From contig JAEWBU010000349.1 in assembly GCA_023390985.1 (NCBI GenBank), positions 1 to 28,587 of the forward strand: a stretch of 28,587 bases of DNA. The letters are read 5' to 3'. The notes under the pieces are model-generated. The model saw only the letters and a list, made by a program, of their open reading frames with translations. It was not told the DNA's origin and ran no database searches. Shown in pieces: positions 15,972 through 25,459 of the stretch. The first letter of the stretch is position 1; every line of letters starts with the position of its first letter. Origin of the DNA: Pseudomonadota bacterium. GTDB taxonomy: Bacteria > Pseudomonadota > Gammaproteobacteria > Burkholderiales > Burkholderiaceae_C. Made by a program: the position numbers and the translations under genes.

Positions 15972-16027
15972 CAGTGGTTGCGCCACTCTGGTGCTCGTTT
16001 TCACCGGGGCTGGCGCGCAGCTTGCTC

Positions 16028-16036
16028 TGCTAGCAT
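16028..16036 (+). promoter_or_regulatory. Possible extended -10 promoter for permease B
   Basis: TGCTAGCAT contains TG-N-TAGCAT, an extended -10 pattern, 57 nt after the terminator U tract and 24 nt before the permease ATG. No -35 is evident. A promoter is expected here because a strong terminator lies just upstream. Confidence 0.35.
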
Positions 16037-16059
16037 TCGCCCCCGCTGTTGTCCTACCA

Positions 16060-17040
16060 ATGTTCGCATTCATCCTCCGACGCCTCATGCAGGCCGTGGT
16101 GGTCATGGTCGCCGTGGCCTTCATCGCGTTCCTGCTTTTCCAGTTCGTGGGCGATCCGGTCGTCTTCCTGCTCGGCCAGGACGCCACGCCGGAGCAGATC
16201 CGCAGCCTGCGCGCCGACCTGGGCCTGGACAAACCCTTCTTCGTGCAGTTCTGGCATTTCCTGCTCAATGCGGTGCAGGGCGAGTTCGGCCTCAGCCTGC
16301 GCCAGGGCGCCAAGGTATCGCGGCTGATCGCCGAACGGTTCCCCGCCACGCTCGAACTCGCGCTGGTCGCCGCCGTGATGGCGCTGGTCATCGGCATCCC
16401 GATGGGCGTCTATTCGGCGCTGCGCCGCGGCAGCTTCCTCAGCCAGCTGTTCATGACCATCTCGCTGCTGGGCGTGTCGCTGCCGACCTTCCTGATCGGC
16501 ATCCTGCTGATCCTGGTGTTCGCCGTCACCCTGGGCTGGTTCCCCAGCTTCGGCCGCGGCCAGACGGTGCAGGTCGGCTGGTGGTCCACCGGCCTGCTCA
16601 CGCCCAAGGGCTGGCACCACATCGTGCTGCCGGCCACCACGCTGGCCATCTTCCAGCTCACGCTCATCATGCGGCTGGTGCGCGCCGAGATGCTCGAGGT
16701 GCTGCGCACCGACTACATCAAGTTCGCGCGCGCGCGGGGCCTTTCCAACCGCGCCATCCATTTCGGCCACGCGCTGAAGAACACGCTGGTCCCGGTGATG
16801 ACCATCACCGGCCTGCAGCTGGGCGGCCTGATCGCCTTCGCCATCATCACGGAGACCGTCTTCCAGTGGCCCGGCATGGGCCTCCTGTTCATCCAGGCGG
16901 TGACGTTCGCCGACATCCCGGTGATGGCTGCCTACCTGTGCCTGATCGCGCTGATCTTCGTGGTGATCAACCTGGTGGTGGACCTGCTCTATTTCGCCGT
17001 CGACCCGCGCCTTCGCGTGAGCGGCGCCAAGGGGCACTGA
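16060..17040 (+). CDS. Peptide-type ABC transporter permease (DppB-like)
   Basis: This is a 326-residue inner-membrane permease. The start MFAFILRRLMQAVVVMVAVAFI (ATG 16060) is typical of DppB-type subunits; an in-frame upstream opening to 15991 would extend the N-terminus abnormally. Conserved features include the N-terminal helix, the LRADLGLDKPFFVQF periplasmic segment, GEFGLSLRQG, about six membrane helices and the EAA loop (LRTDYIKFARARGLSNRAIHFGH region, about residues 215-240) that docks the ATPases, then GGLIAFAIITETVFQWPGMG. The stop TGA overlaps the ATG of the next gene (TGATG), so the amidohydrolase is translationally coupled. It pairs with the DppC-like permease at 19946. Confidence 0.93.
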   Translation: MFAFILRRLMQAVVVMVAVAFIAFLLFQFVGDPVVFLLGQDATPEQIRSLRADLGLDKPFFVQFWHFLLNAVQGEFGLSLRQGAKVSRLIAERFPATLELALVAAVMALVIGIPMGVYSALRRGSFLSQLFMTISLLGVSLPTFLIGILLILVFAVTLGWFPSFGRGQTVQVGWWSTGLLTPKGWHHIVLPATTLAIFQLTLIMRLVRAEMLEVLRTDYIKFARARGLSNRAIHFGHALKNTLVPVMTITGLQLGGLIAFAIITETVFQWPGMGLLFIQAVTFADIPVMAAYLCLIALIFVVINLVVDLLYFAVDPRLRVSGAKGH

Positions 17041-18266
17041 TGCTCTCCGCCATTCCGACTTCGCGCCTGAAGGCCAACGGCCGCGCGTTCGCCCACATCA
17101 CCCAGTACCACCCGGAACTGACGGCGTTCCGCCGCGACCTGCACGCGCATCCCGAGATCGGCTTCGAGGAGGTCTACACCTCCGGCCGCGTGCAGGAAGC
17201 GCTGCGCGTCTGCGGCGTGGACGAGATCCACACGGGCATGGGCAAGACGGGCGTCGTGGGCATCATCCGCGGCCGACAGACCGCCAGCGGCCGCATGATC
17301 GGCCTGCGGGCCGACATGGACGGGCTGACCATGGCGGAGAACAACGAGTTCGCCTGGCGTTCGACGCGCGCCGGCATGATGCACGGCTGCGGCCACGACG
17401 GCCACACGGCCATGCTGGTCGGGGCCGCGCGCTACCTGGCCGAGACGCGCAACTTCGACGGCACCGCCGTCGTCATCTTCCAGCCGGGCGAGGAAGGCTT
17501 CGCCGGCGCCAAGGCCATGATCGAGGACGGCCTCTTCCATCGCTTCCCGGTCGAGTCGGTCTACGGCATGCACAACTGGCCGGGCCTGCGTCCCGGCACC
17601 ATCGGGCTGAGCCCCGGCCCGATGATGGCCGCGGCGGATCGCGTGACGATCGAAATCACCGGCAAGGGCGGCCACGGGGCCCACGCGTACCTCGCGGTCG
17701 ATCCGGTGCTGGTGGCGGCCCACATCATCACGGCGGTGCAGAGCATCGTCTCGCGCAACGTGCGCCCTGTCGACGGCGCGGTGATCAGCCTGTGCGCCAT
17801 GCAGGCCGGCGACGTCCATGCGATGAGCGTCATCCCCGGCAAGGCCACGCTGGTCGGCACGGTGCGCACCTTCACCCCGGACGTGCAGGACCTGGTCGAG
17901 CGCCGCCTCACCGAGTTGTGCAGCGCCATCGCGCTGGGCTTCGGCGCCACCTCCTCCGTTCACTACGAGCGCGTCTACCCGGCCACGACCAACACCACGC
18001 GCGAGGCGATGTTCGCCGCCGACGTGGCCGAGTCCCTCGTCGGCGTCGACCATGTCGTGCGCGACCTCGAGCCCAGCATGGGCGCCGAGGATTTTTCCTT
18101 CATGCTGCAGGTCAAGCCCGGTGCCTACATGCGCATCGGCCAGGGCGGCGAGGGCAGCTGCATGCTGCACAACAGCCGCTACGACTTCAACGACGAGATC
18201 CTGCCGCTCGGTTCGGCGCTGCACGCCAGCCTGGTCGAACAGGCGCTGCCGCTGCCCGCGGCCTGA
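17040..18266 (+). CDS. M20-family amidohydrolase/peptidase
   Basis: This is a 408-residue cytoplasmic metallo-amidohydrolase of the M20D (hippuricase / IAA-amino-acid hydrolase-like) type. RRDLHAHPEIGFEE opens the domain. The metal-binding MHGCGHDGH includes His115, Cys117, His119 and Asp120, and catalytic Glu151/Glu152 lie in QPGEEGFAGA. GKGGHGAHAYLAVDP marks the dimerisation (lid) domain, and GAEDFSFML with a late HNSRYDFND His supplies the remaining ligand. Such enzymes remove acyl groups from amino acids or hydrolyse small peptides. The start overlaps the permease stop, and the gene is embedded between two permease halves of one transporter, so its substrate is probably what the transporter imports (inference). 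The Cys in the HxCGHD motif is normal for M20D. Confidence 0.92.
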   Translation: MLSAIPTSRLKANGRAFAHITQYHPELTAFRRDLHAHPEIGFEEVYTSGRVQEALRVCGVDEIHTGMGKTGVVGIIRGRQTASGRMIGLRADMDGLTMAENNEFAWRSTRAGMMHGCGHDGHTAMLVGAARYLAETRNFDGTAVVIFQPGEEGFAGAKAMIEDGLFHRFPVESVYGMHNWPGLRPGTIGLSPGPMMAAADRVTIEITGKGGHGAHAYLAVDPVLVAAHIITAVQSIVSRNVRPVDGAVISLCAMQAGDVHAMSVIPGKATLVGTVRTFTPDVQDLVERRLTELCSAIALGFGATSSVHYERVYPATTNTTREAMFAADVAESLVGVDHVVRDLEPSMGAEDFSFMLQVKPGAYMRIGQGGEGSCMLHNSRYDFNDEILPLGSALHASLVEQALPLPAA

Positions 18267-18305
18267 CACCGCATTCCCGCTCACCCTTTCGAAAAGGAGC
18301 CCACG

Positions 18306-19880
18306 ATGAAGATCAAGTCCACGCTGCTGTACGCCGCCGTGCTCGCCGCCTTCGCCACCGCGGCGTCGGCCCAGACCGTGCGTGTCGCCAACCAGGGCGA
18401 CGCCCTGTCGATGGACCCGCATTCGCTCAACGAATCGCTGCAGCTCTCGGTCACCAGCAACGTCTACGAACCGCTGGTCGGCCGCAACAAGGACCTGTCG
18501 CTGGCGCCTTCGCTCGCCACCTCGTGGAAGCAGACCTCGCCGACGGTCTGGCGCTTCGAGCTGCGCAAGGGCGTCCAGTTCCATGACGGCACGCCGTTCA
18601 CCGCGGACGACGTGCTGTTCAGCCTGGCCCGCACGCAGGTGGAAGGCTCCGACATGAAGAGCTACACCAACGACGTGAAGGCCGTGCGCAAGGTCGACGA
18701 CCACACCGTCGAGATCGAGACCAACGCGCCGTTCCCCATCCTGCCGGACGTGCTGACGCAGGTCTTCATCATGAGCAAGAAGTGGTGCGAGACCAACCAG
18801 GCCACGCGCCCGGTCGACCGCCGCAAGGGCGTTGAGAACGCCGCCTCGTTCCGCGCCAACGGCACCGGCCCGTACCGCCTGCGCGAGCGCCAGCCGAACG
18901 TGCGCACCACGTTCGTCCGCAACGGCAACTACTGGGGCAAGATTGAAGGCAACGTGCAGGAGGTGCTCTTCACCCCCATCGGCAACGACGCGACCCGCGT
19001 GGCCGCGCTGCTGTCCGGCGAAGTGGACGTGATGGAGCCTGTGCCGGTGCAGGACATCGACCGCATCAGCAACAACCCCAGCACCCAGGCGCTGGTGGCG
19101 CCCGAGCTGCGCACCATCTTCCTGGGCATGGACCAGAAGCGCGACGAGCTGCTGTACTCCAGCGTCAAGGGCAAGAACCCGTTCAAGGACAAGCGGGTGC
19201 GCCAGGCCTTCTACCAGGCCATCGACATCGAGGGCATCAAGCGCACCGTGATGCGCAACGTGTCGCTGCCCACCGCGCTGATGGTCGGCCCCGGCATCAA
19301 CGGCTTCTCGCAGGAACAGAACAAGCGCCTGCCGTACGACCCCGAGGCCGCCAAGAAGCTGCTGGCCGATGCCGGCTATCCGCAGGGCTTCGAAGTCACG
19401 ATGAACTGCCCGAACGACCGCTACGTCAACGATGCGCGCATCTGCCAGACCGTCGCGGCCAACCTCGCGCGCATCGGCGTCAAGATCAACCTGGCGGCCG
19501 AGACCAAGGGCACCTACTTCCCGAAGATCCTGCGCCGCGACACCAGCTTCTACCTGCTGGGCTGGACCCCGAGCACCTACGACTCGCACAACGCGATGAA
19601 TGCGCTGATGGCCTGCCCGGACGACAAGGGCGCGGGCCAGTTCAACCTGGGCAGCTATTGCAATCCGGAGTTCGACAAGCTCACCAAGGCCGTCCAGTCC
19701 GAGACCGACAAGGCCAAGCGCGCGGCCATGATCAAGCAGGCCTTCGACATCCACACCAACGACGTCGGCCACCTGCCGCTGCACCAGCAGTCGCTGGCCT
19801 GGGGCGTGAGCAAGAAGGTCAAGGTGGTCCAGCGTGGCGACAACTACCTGGACTTCAAGTGGATCACCGTCCAGAAGTAA
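18306..19880 (+). CDS. Peptide-type ABC transporter solute-binding protein 2
   Basis: This 524-residue family 5 binding protein has AGGAG (18295-18299) upstream of ATG 18306. The signal peptide is MKIKSTLLYAAVLAAFATAASA, with mature QTVRVANQGDALSMDPH. It shares with SBP1 the stretches VQFHDGTPFTADDVLFSL, GTGPYRLRE, RQAFYQAIDIEGIKR, AAKKLLADAGYPQGFEV and a conserved late GWTPSTYDSHN region. It is clearly paralogous to SBP1 but diverged over its whole length, so the duplication is old and the two may bind different ligands for the same membrane complex. A 9-bp hairpin follows in the gap before the DppC-like permease. Confidence 0.92.
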   Translation: MKIKSTLLYAAVLAAFATAASAQTVRVANQGDALSMDPHSLNESLQLSVTSNVYEPLVGRNKDLSLAPSLATSWKQTSPTVWRFELRKGVQFHDGTPFTADDVLFSLARTQVEGSDMKSYTNDVKAVRKVDDHTVEIETNAPFPILPDVLTQVFIMSKKWCETNQATRPVDRRKGVENAASFRANGTGPYRLRERQPNVRTTFVRNGNYWGKIEGNVQEVLFTPIGNDATRVAALLSGEVDVMEPVPVQDIDRISNNPSTQALVAPELRTIFLGMDQKRDELLYSSVKGKNPFKDKRVRQAFYQAIDIEGIKRTVMRNVSLPTALMVGPGINGFSQEQNKRLPYDPEAAKKLLADAGYPQGFEVTMNCPNDRYVNDARICQTVAANLARIGVKINLAAETKGTYFPKILRRDTSFYLLGWTPSTYDSHNAMNALMACPDDKGAGQFNLGSYCNPEFDKLTKAVQSETDKAKRAAMIKQAFDIHTNDVGHLPLHQQSLAWGVSKKVKVVQRGDNYLDFKWITVQK

Positions 19881-19897
19881 GCCACTGAGAAGGCCCG

Positions 19898-19927
19898 ACG
19901 CCGCGGGGCCCTGGAGTCCCGCGGCGT
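19898..19927 (+). promoter_or_regulatory. Intra-operon stem-loop after SBP2 (no U tract)
   Basis: ACGCCGCGG (19898-19906) pairs with CCGCGGCGT (19919-19927) around a 12-nt loop. There is no T run, so complete termination is unlikely. Such stems after binding-protein genes often protect the upstream mRNA and keep permease levels lower; that role is inferred. Confidence 0.55.
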
Positions 19928-19945
19928 TCGTCCATCAAGGATCCC

Positions 19946-20857
19946 ATGAGACAGACGCTCGCCCGCTGGTTCGACAGCGACATCGGCTACAGCTTCCGCA
20001 CGTCGCCGATGGCCATCATCGCGGCCGCCATCGCCCTGGTCTGCGTGTTCTGCGCGGCCTTCGCCAACTGGGTCGCGCCGCACAACCCGTTCGACCTCAC
20101 CACGCTGGTGCTGTCCGACGCCCGCCTGCCGCCCTTCTGGCAGGCCGAAGGCAGCGCCAAGTACCTGCTCGGCACCGACGACCAGGGCCGCGACATCCTC
20201 TCGGCGCTGATGTACGGCGCCCGCATCTCGCTGGTGGTCGGCGTGGTCGCCGTGCTGGCCTCGATGGTGATCGGCGTCGCGCTGGGCCTGCTGGCCGGCT
20301 TCAAGGGCGGCTGGATCGACGCCTTCCTGATGCGGTTGTGCGACGTCATGCTCAGCTTCCCCGCCATCCTGGTGGCGCTGCTGATCGCCGGCGTCGGCCG
20401 CGCGATGTTCCCGCATGCGCACGACACGGTCGCCTTCGGCGTGCTGATCCTCTCGATCACGCTCACCGGCTGGGTGCAGTACGCGCGCACGGTGCGCGGC
20501 TCCACGCTGGTGGAGCGCAACAAGGAGTACGTGCAGGCCGCGCGCGTCACCGGCGTCGCGCCGCTGCGCATCATGGCTCGGCACGTGCTGCCCAACGTCA
20601 TGGGCCCGGTGCTGGTACTGGCCACCATCCACGTGGCCACCGCCATCATCACCGAGGCCACGCTGTCGTTCCTGGGCGTGGGCGTGCCGCCCACCTCGCC
20701 TTCGCTGGGCACCCTGATCCGGGTCGGCAACGACTACCTCTTCTCGGGCGAGTGGTGGATCACCATCTTCCCGGGCCTGATGCTCATCCTCATTGCCCTG
20801 TCGGTGAACCTGCTGGGCGACTGGCTGCGCGACGCGCTCAACCCGCGCCTGCAGTGA
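19946..20857 (+). CDS. Peptide-type ABC transporter permease (DppC-like)
   Basis: This is a 303-residue inner-membrane permease. The N-terminal DppC/OppC-type leader SDIGYSFRTSPMAIIAAAIAL is followed by a periplasmic loop with HNPFDL, then KYLLGTDDQGRDILSALMYGARISL, the signature of the C-type subunit. The EAA motif is at VQAARVTGVAPLRIMARHVLPN (about residues 194-215), followed by ITEATLSFLGVGVPPTSPSLG. It forms the transmembrane pore with the B-type permease at 16060. Standard length. It is followed after 16 nt by the first ATPase gene. Confidence 0.95.
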   Translation: MRQTLARWFDSDIGYSFRTSPMAIIAAAIALVCVFCAAFANWVAPHNPFDLTTLVLSDARLPPFWQAEGSAKYLLGTDDQGRDILSALMYGARISLVVGVVAVLASMVIGVALGLLAGFKGGWIDAFLMRLCDVMLSFPAILVALLIAGVGRAMFPHAHDTVAFGVLILSITLTGWVQYARTVRGSTLVERNKEYVQAARVTGVAPLRIMARHVLPNVMGPVLVLATIHVATAIITEATLSFLGVGVPPTSPSLGTLIRVGNDYLFSGEWWITIFPGLMLILIALSVNLLGDWLRDALNPRLQ

Positions 20858-20873
20858 TGATCGCGAGACCCCG

Positions 20874-21862
20874 ATGAGCCTCCTCGAAGTCAACAACCTC
20901 GTCGTCGAATTCCCCGGCCGTCGCGGCACGCTGCGCGCGCTGGACGACATCTCCTTCTCCATCGCGCCGGGCGAAGTCCTGGGCGTGGTGGGCGAATCCG
21001 GCGCGGGCAAGAGCTTGACCGGCGCTTCCATCATCGGCCTGCTGGAGCCTCCGGGCCGGGTGGCGTCGGGCCAGATCCTGCTGGAAGGCCAGCGCATCGA
21101 CAACCTGTCGGCCGACCAGATGCGCCACATCCGCGGCCGCAAGATCGGCGCGATCTTCCAGGACCCGCTGACCTCGCTGAACCCGCTGTACACGGTGGGC
21201 CGCCAGCTGACCGAAACGATCCTGGCGCACCTGCCGGTGGATGCCGCCGAGGCCCGCCGCCGCGCCATCCGCCTGCTGGAAGACACCGGCATCCCGGCGG
21301 CGGCCGAGCGCATCGACCACTTCCCGCACCAGTTCTCCGGCGGCATGCGCCAGCGCGTGGTGATCGCCCTGGCCCTGGCCGCCGAACCCAAGCTGATCGT
21401 CGCGGACGAGCCCACCACGGCGCTGGACGTGTCGATCCAGGCGCAGATCATCCAGCTGCTCAAGCGCATCTGCCACGAGCGCGGCGCGGCCGTCATGCTG
21501 ATCACGCACGACATGGGCGTCATCGCCGAGACCTGCGACCGCGTGGCGGTGATGTACGCCGGCCGAATCGCCGAGATCGGACCGGTGCACGAGGTGATCA
21601 ACACCCCTGCGCATCCCTACACCATGGGCCTGATGGCCTCCATCCCCGACATGGACAGCGAGCGCGAGAGGCTCAACCAGATCGACGGCGCGATGCCGCG
21701 GCTGAACGCCATCCCGCCCGGCTGCCCCTACAACCCTCGCTGCCCGCGCGCTTTCGAACGCTGCACGCGCGAGCGTCCCGAGCTGCTGCTGGCCGGCGCC
21801 ACCCGCGCCGCCTGCTGGCTGCACGACGCGCACCAGTCCACCCAGCCGGCAGGAGCCACGGC

Positions 21863-21866
<4 letters not shown>
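20874..21866 (+). CDS. Peptide-type ABC transporter ATPase (DppD-like)
   Basis: This is a 330-residue nucleotide-binding subunit with Walker A GESGAGKS (residues 40-47), Q-loop IFQDPLTSLNP, signature FSGGMRQR (154-161), Walker B IVADEPTTALD (Asp178, Glu179) and switch His in LITHDMG. The C-terminal oligopeptide-transporter extension carries the Cys-rich PPGCPYNPRCPRAFERCTRERP, which in family members binds an iron-sulfur cluster (known for some). It energises import as a heterodimer with the next gene. Its stop overlaps the start of the DppF-like gene (ATGA). Confidence 0.95.
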
Positions 21867-22930
<1,064 letters not shown>

Positions 22931-22937
22931 CAGAAGA

Positions 22938-22974
22938 AGCCCCGTCGTTCCCGCGAAGGCGGGAATCCAGGGCT
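22938..22974. repeat. REP-like TTCCCGC-GCGGGAA element between convergent genes
   Basis: The core TTCCCGC-GAAG-GCGGGAA (22948-22965) with flanking GTCG and TCCAG is the form of a dispersed palindrome common in proteobacterial intergenic regions. An outer pairing AGCCC/GGGCT (22938-22942 / 22970-22974) extends the stem, and TTTTT follows at 22980-22984 on plus. It occupies the entire short gap between the DppF-like gene and hexR and may act as terminator for the transporter. Confidence 0.65.
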
Positions 22975-22984
22975 CCCGCTTTTT

Positions 22985-23833
22985 CTACGCGTACCGCTTC
23001 GCCCGCAGGTTGTTCTTGATCTCCCGCAGCAGCGGCTGAAGCCGCGTGCCGCCGATCTTCAGCGCCACGCTGGTGGCCAGCACGTCGATCACCATCAGGT
23101 GCAGCAGGCGCGACACCATCGGGCTGTAGCGGTCGTAGCCCTCGGGATGGTCGGCCGCCAGATGGATGTGCCCCGCGGCAGCCAGCGGCGATCCGCTCGA
23201 CGTGATGACGACCGTGGTCGCGCCGTTCTTGCGCGCGATGTCGCAGGCGTCCATCAGGTCGCGCGTGCGTCCCGAGTTCGAAATGATCACCGCGCAGTCG
23301 CCCGCCCCGAGCAGCGAAGCGCCCATCACCTGAAGATGCCCGTCGCTGTACGCGATGGTGTTCACGCCCAGGCGGAAGAACTTGTGCTGCGCATCCTGCG
23401 CCACGATGCCCGAGTTGCCCGCGCCGTAGAACTCGATGCGCCGGCCCGTCTGGTACGTGTCGGCCAGCGCCGCGGAAGCGCGCTCGATGGCATACGTCGA
23501 AGCGTCGTTGCGGTACTTCAGGAAGGCCGCGACCGTGTTGTCGATCACCTTCACCAGCACGTCCGACGTCTTGTCGTCCGCGTCCACGCTGCGGTGGATG
23601 AAGGGCACGCCTTCACTCACGCTGCCCGCGAGCTTGAGCTTGAAGTCCGACAGGCCGTCGTAGCCCATGCTGCGGCAGAACCGCACCACGGTCGGCTTGC
23701 TCACGTGGGCACGCTCCGCCAACTCGCTCACCGGCAGGCTGGCGAACGCGCGCGGGTCGCCCAGCACCAGCTTGCCCACGCGCTGCTCCGCGGCCGCCAG
23801 GGAGGGCAGCGAAGCCTTGATCCGGTCGAGCAT
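22985..23833 (-). CDS. hexR: HexR-type RpiR-family transcriptional regulator
   Basis: This is a 282-residue regulator starting at MLDRIKASLPSL (ATG 23833). The N-terminal RpiR helix-turn-helix spans about residues 20-75 (LPVSELAERAHVSKPTVVRFCRSMGYDG). The SIS sugar-phosphate-binding domain spans about 125-265, with FYGAGNSGIVAQDAQHKFFRLG, VIISNSGRTRDLMDAC and VVITSSGSPLA. In pseudomonads and relatives, HexR represses zwf and other hexose genes and is released by 2-keto-3-deoxy-6-phosphogluconate (family knowledge). Here it lies 20 nt downstream of zwf on the same strand, probably as one transcript, and the zwf/tal gap has HexR-like palindromes. The context supports HexR over other RpiR proteins. 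Confidence 0.88.
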   Translation of the reverse strand: MLDRIKASLPSLAAAEQRVGKLVLGDPRAFASLPVSELAERAHVSKPTVVRFCRSMGYDGLSDFKLKLAGSVSEGVPFIHRSVDADDKTSDVLVKVIDNTVAAFLKYRNDASTYAIERASAALADTYQTGRRIEFYGAGNSGIVAQDAQHKFFRLGVNTIAYSDGHLQVMGASLLGAGDCAVIISNSGRTRDLMDACDIARKNGATTVVITSSGSPLAAAGHIHLAADHPEGYDRYSPMVSRLLHLMVIDVLATSVALKIGGTRLQPLLREIKNNLRAKRYA

Positions 23834-23853
23834 GGTCCCGCCCCCGCCGGGCG

Positions 23854-25308
23854 TCACAGCTCCTCGCTCCAGCAGAAGCCGTCGCGCGCGATCATGGCGC
23901 TGGCCGCGCTCGGCCCCCAGCTGCCGGACGCGTACGGGCGCAGGCCGTTGCTGTTGCCCTGCCAGGCATCGAGCAGCGGCTCCACCCAGCGCCACGCCGC
24001 TTCCTGTTCATCGCTGCGCACGAACAGGTTCAGGCGGCCGTCGATCACGTCCAGCAGCAGGCGCTCGTAGGCACCCACCCGCTCGGACCCGAACCGCTTG
24101 TCGAAATCCAGGTCCAGGTGCACCGGCGACAGCGACTGCGAATGGCGCCGGTTCTCCTGTCCCTGCGCCAGCAGGTGCAGCTCGAGGCCGTCGCGCGGCT
24201 GCAGGTCGATCACCAGCCGGTTGGCCGCGCCCAGCGGCGTGTTGTAGATGGCGTGCGGCGCGGGCCGGAAGTTCACCGCGATGTGGGCGTCGCGCGCGGC
24301 CAGGCGCTTGCCTGTGCGGATGTAGAACGGCACGCCGGCCCAGCGCCAGCTGGCGATCTCCGCGCGCAGCGCCACGAAGGTCTCGGTCGTGCTCTCGGGC
24401 GACACGCCCGGCTCCTGCCGGTAGGCCGCCACCGGCTCGCCGCCGACCGTGCCCTGCGCGTACTGGCCACGGATCGCGTACTGCGACATCGCCTCGGGCG
24501 TCCACGCGCGCAGCGAGCGCAGCACCTTGAGCTTCTCGTCGCGGATGGCGTCGGCATCGGCGCTGATGGGCGGCTCCATCGCCAGCGCGCAGACCAGCTG
24601 CAGCGCGTGGTTCTGCACCATGTCGCGCAGCGCGCCGGTGCTGTCGTAGAAGGCGCCGCGCTTTTCCACGCCGATGTCCTCGGCGATCGTCACCTGGATG
24701 TTGGCGATGTTCTCGCGCCGCCACAGCGGCTCGAAGAGGGCGTTGCCGAAGCGCAGCGCCAGCAGGTTCTGCACCGACGGCTTGCCCAGGTAGTGGTCGA
24801 TGCGGAAGATCTGCTGCTCGCTGAAGGCGCGCCGCACCGTGTCGTTGATCTTCCGGTTGCTGGCCAGGTCATGGCCCAGGGGCTTCTCCAGCACGATGCG
24901 CGTCTGAGGCGTGTTCAGGCCGGCCGCGGCCAGCTGTTCGCAGGCCAGCGTGAACAGCGTGGGCGCGGTGGCGAGGTACATCACCACCTGGTCGGCGTTG
25001 CGCTGCACCAGCCTGTCCTTCAGCCGCGCGTAGTCCTCCGGTTTCGACAGGTCCATGCGCAGGAAGTGCAGCAACTGGGCGAAGCGGCCGAACTCTTCCG
25101 GGCTGGGGCGTTTGGCCAGGTCCACGTTCTCGAAGCGCTGCTGGATCAGCTGGCGGTACTGGTCGTGGTTCAGTTCATCGCGGGCCACGCCGATGATCCG
25201 GCCGTCCGGCGGCAGGGTGCCGTGGCGGAACGCCTGGAACAGCGCGGGCAGCAGCTTGCGCCAGGCCAGGTCGCCGGTGCCGCCGAAGAGGACGAGGTCG
25301 AAGCTCAT
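23854..25308 (-). CDS. zwf: Glucose-6-phosphate dehydrogenase
   Basis: This 484-residue enzyme oxidises glucose-6-phosphate to 6-phosphogluconolactone with NAD(P)+. The N-terminal Rossmann motif GGTGDLAWRKLLPAL covers residues 9-23. The substrate signature RIDHYLGK is at 169-176, EKPLGHDL lies just before it, and the C-terminal half has WAGVPFYIRTGKRL and LLLDVIDGRLNLFVRSDEQEAAWRW, all typical of Zwf. Length is standard. ATG 25308 has no strong Shine-Dalgarno. The gene is divergent from tal across a 151-bp gap with two HexR-like sites, one (25343-25357) about 35 nt upstream of this ATG. It feeds Entner-Doudoroff and pentose-phosphate routes; edd, eda and pgl are not in the window. Confidence 0.96.
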   Translation of the reverse strand: MSFDLVLFGGTGDLAWRKLLPALFQAFRHGTLPPDGRIIGVARDELNHDQYRQLIQQRFENVDLAKRPSPEEFGRFAQLLHFLRMDLSKPEDYARLKDRLVQRNADQVVMYLATAPTLFTLACEQLAAAGLNTPQTRIVLEKPLGHDLASNRKINDTVRRAFSEQQIFRIDHYLGKPSVQNLLALRFGNALFEPLWRRENIANIQVTIAEDIGVEKRGAFYDSTGALRDMVQNHALQLVCALAMEPPISADADAIRDEKLKVLRSLRAWTPEAMSQYAIRGQYAQGTVGGEPVAAYRQEPGVSPESTTETFVALRAEIASWRWAGVPFYIRTGKRLAARDAHIAVNFRPAPHAIYNTPLGAANRLVIDLQPRDGLELHLLAQGQENRRHSQSLSPVHLDLDFDKRFGSERVGAYERLLLDVIDGRLNLFVRSDEQEAAWRWVEPLLDAWQGNSNGLRPYASGSWGPSAASAMIARDGFCWSEEL

Positions 25309-25342
25309 GGTTCTTGAAGGTCTCGCTCTGAAGACGGTCTAC

Positions 25343-25357
25343 TGTAACTTCGTTCCA
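25343..25357. promoter_or_regulatory. HexR-like operator near zwf
   Basis: TGTAACTTCGTTCCA is an imperfect inverted repeat in which five of six arm positions pair around TTC. It has the GTAA-N5-TTNC form close to the published HexR consensus TGTAATNNNATTACA. It lies 35 nt upstream of the zwf ATG, overlapping a possible minus-strand -10 (TACAGT), a position suited to repression. Confidence 0.55.
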
Positions 25358-25420
25358 TGATCCGGCCCCGCAGCTCAGCCGGCCCAAGACGAGCCTTCGG
25401 CTGTTGAAGAGTTGAGCGCA

Positions 25421-25435
25421 TGTAATTCGGTTACG
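25421..25435. promoter_or_regulatory. HexR-like operator near tal
   Basis: TGTAATTCGGTTACG contains GTAA-N5-TTAC, the same spacing as the zwf-proximal site and close to the HexR consensus. It overlaps the expected -35 position of the tal promoter (-10 at 25448-25453), so bound HexR would block polymerase. Confidence 0.55.
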
Positions 25436-25447
25436 GCCGCGGCGCCC

Positions 25448-25453
25448 GATAAT
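25448..25453 (+). promoter_or_regulatory. -10 box of tal, leaderless spacing
   Basis: GATAAT matches five of six -10 consensus bases and ends exactly 6 nt before the tal ATG, so transcription should start at or next to the A of ATG. No ribosome site exists between them. The -35 region coincides with the HexR-like site. Confidence 0.55.
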
Positions 25454-25459
25454 CGACCC

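Noticed and set aside
16989..19784. Open reading frame of about 930 codons on minus opposite the M20 and SBP2 genes
   Set aside because: It is an antisense shadow produced by GC-rich third positions: rich in Val, Ala, Arg, Gly, His and Asp, no family motif, no ribosome site, and both opposite genes are clearly real.
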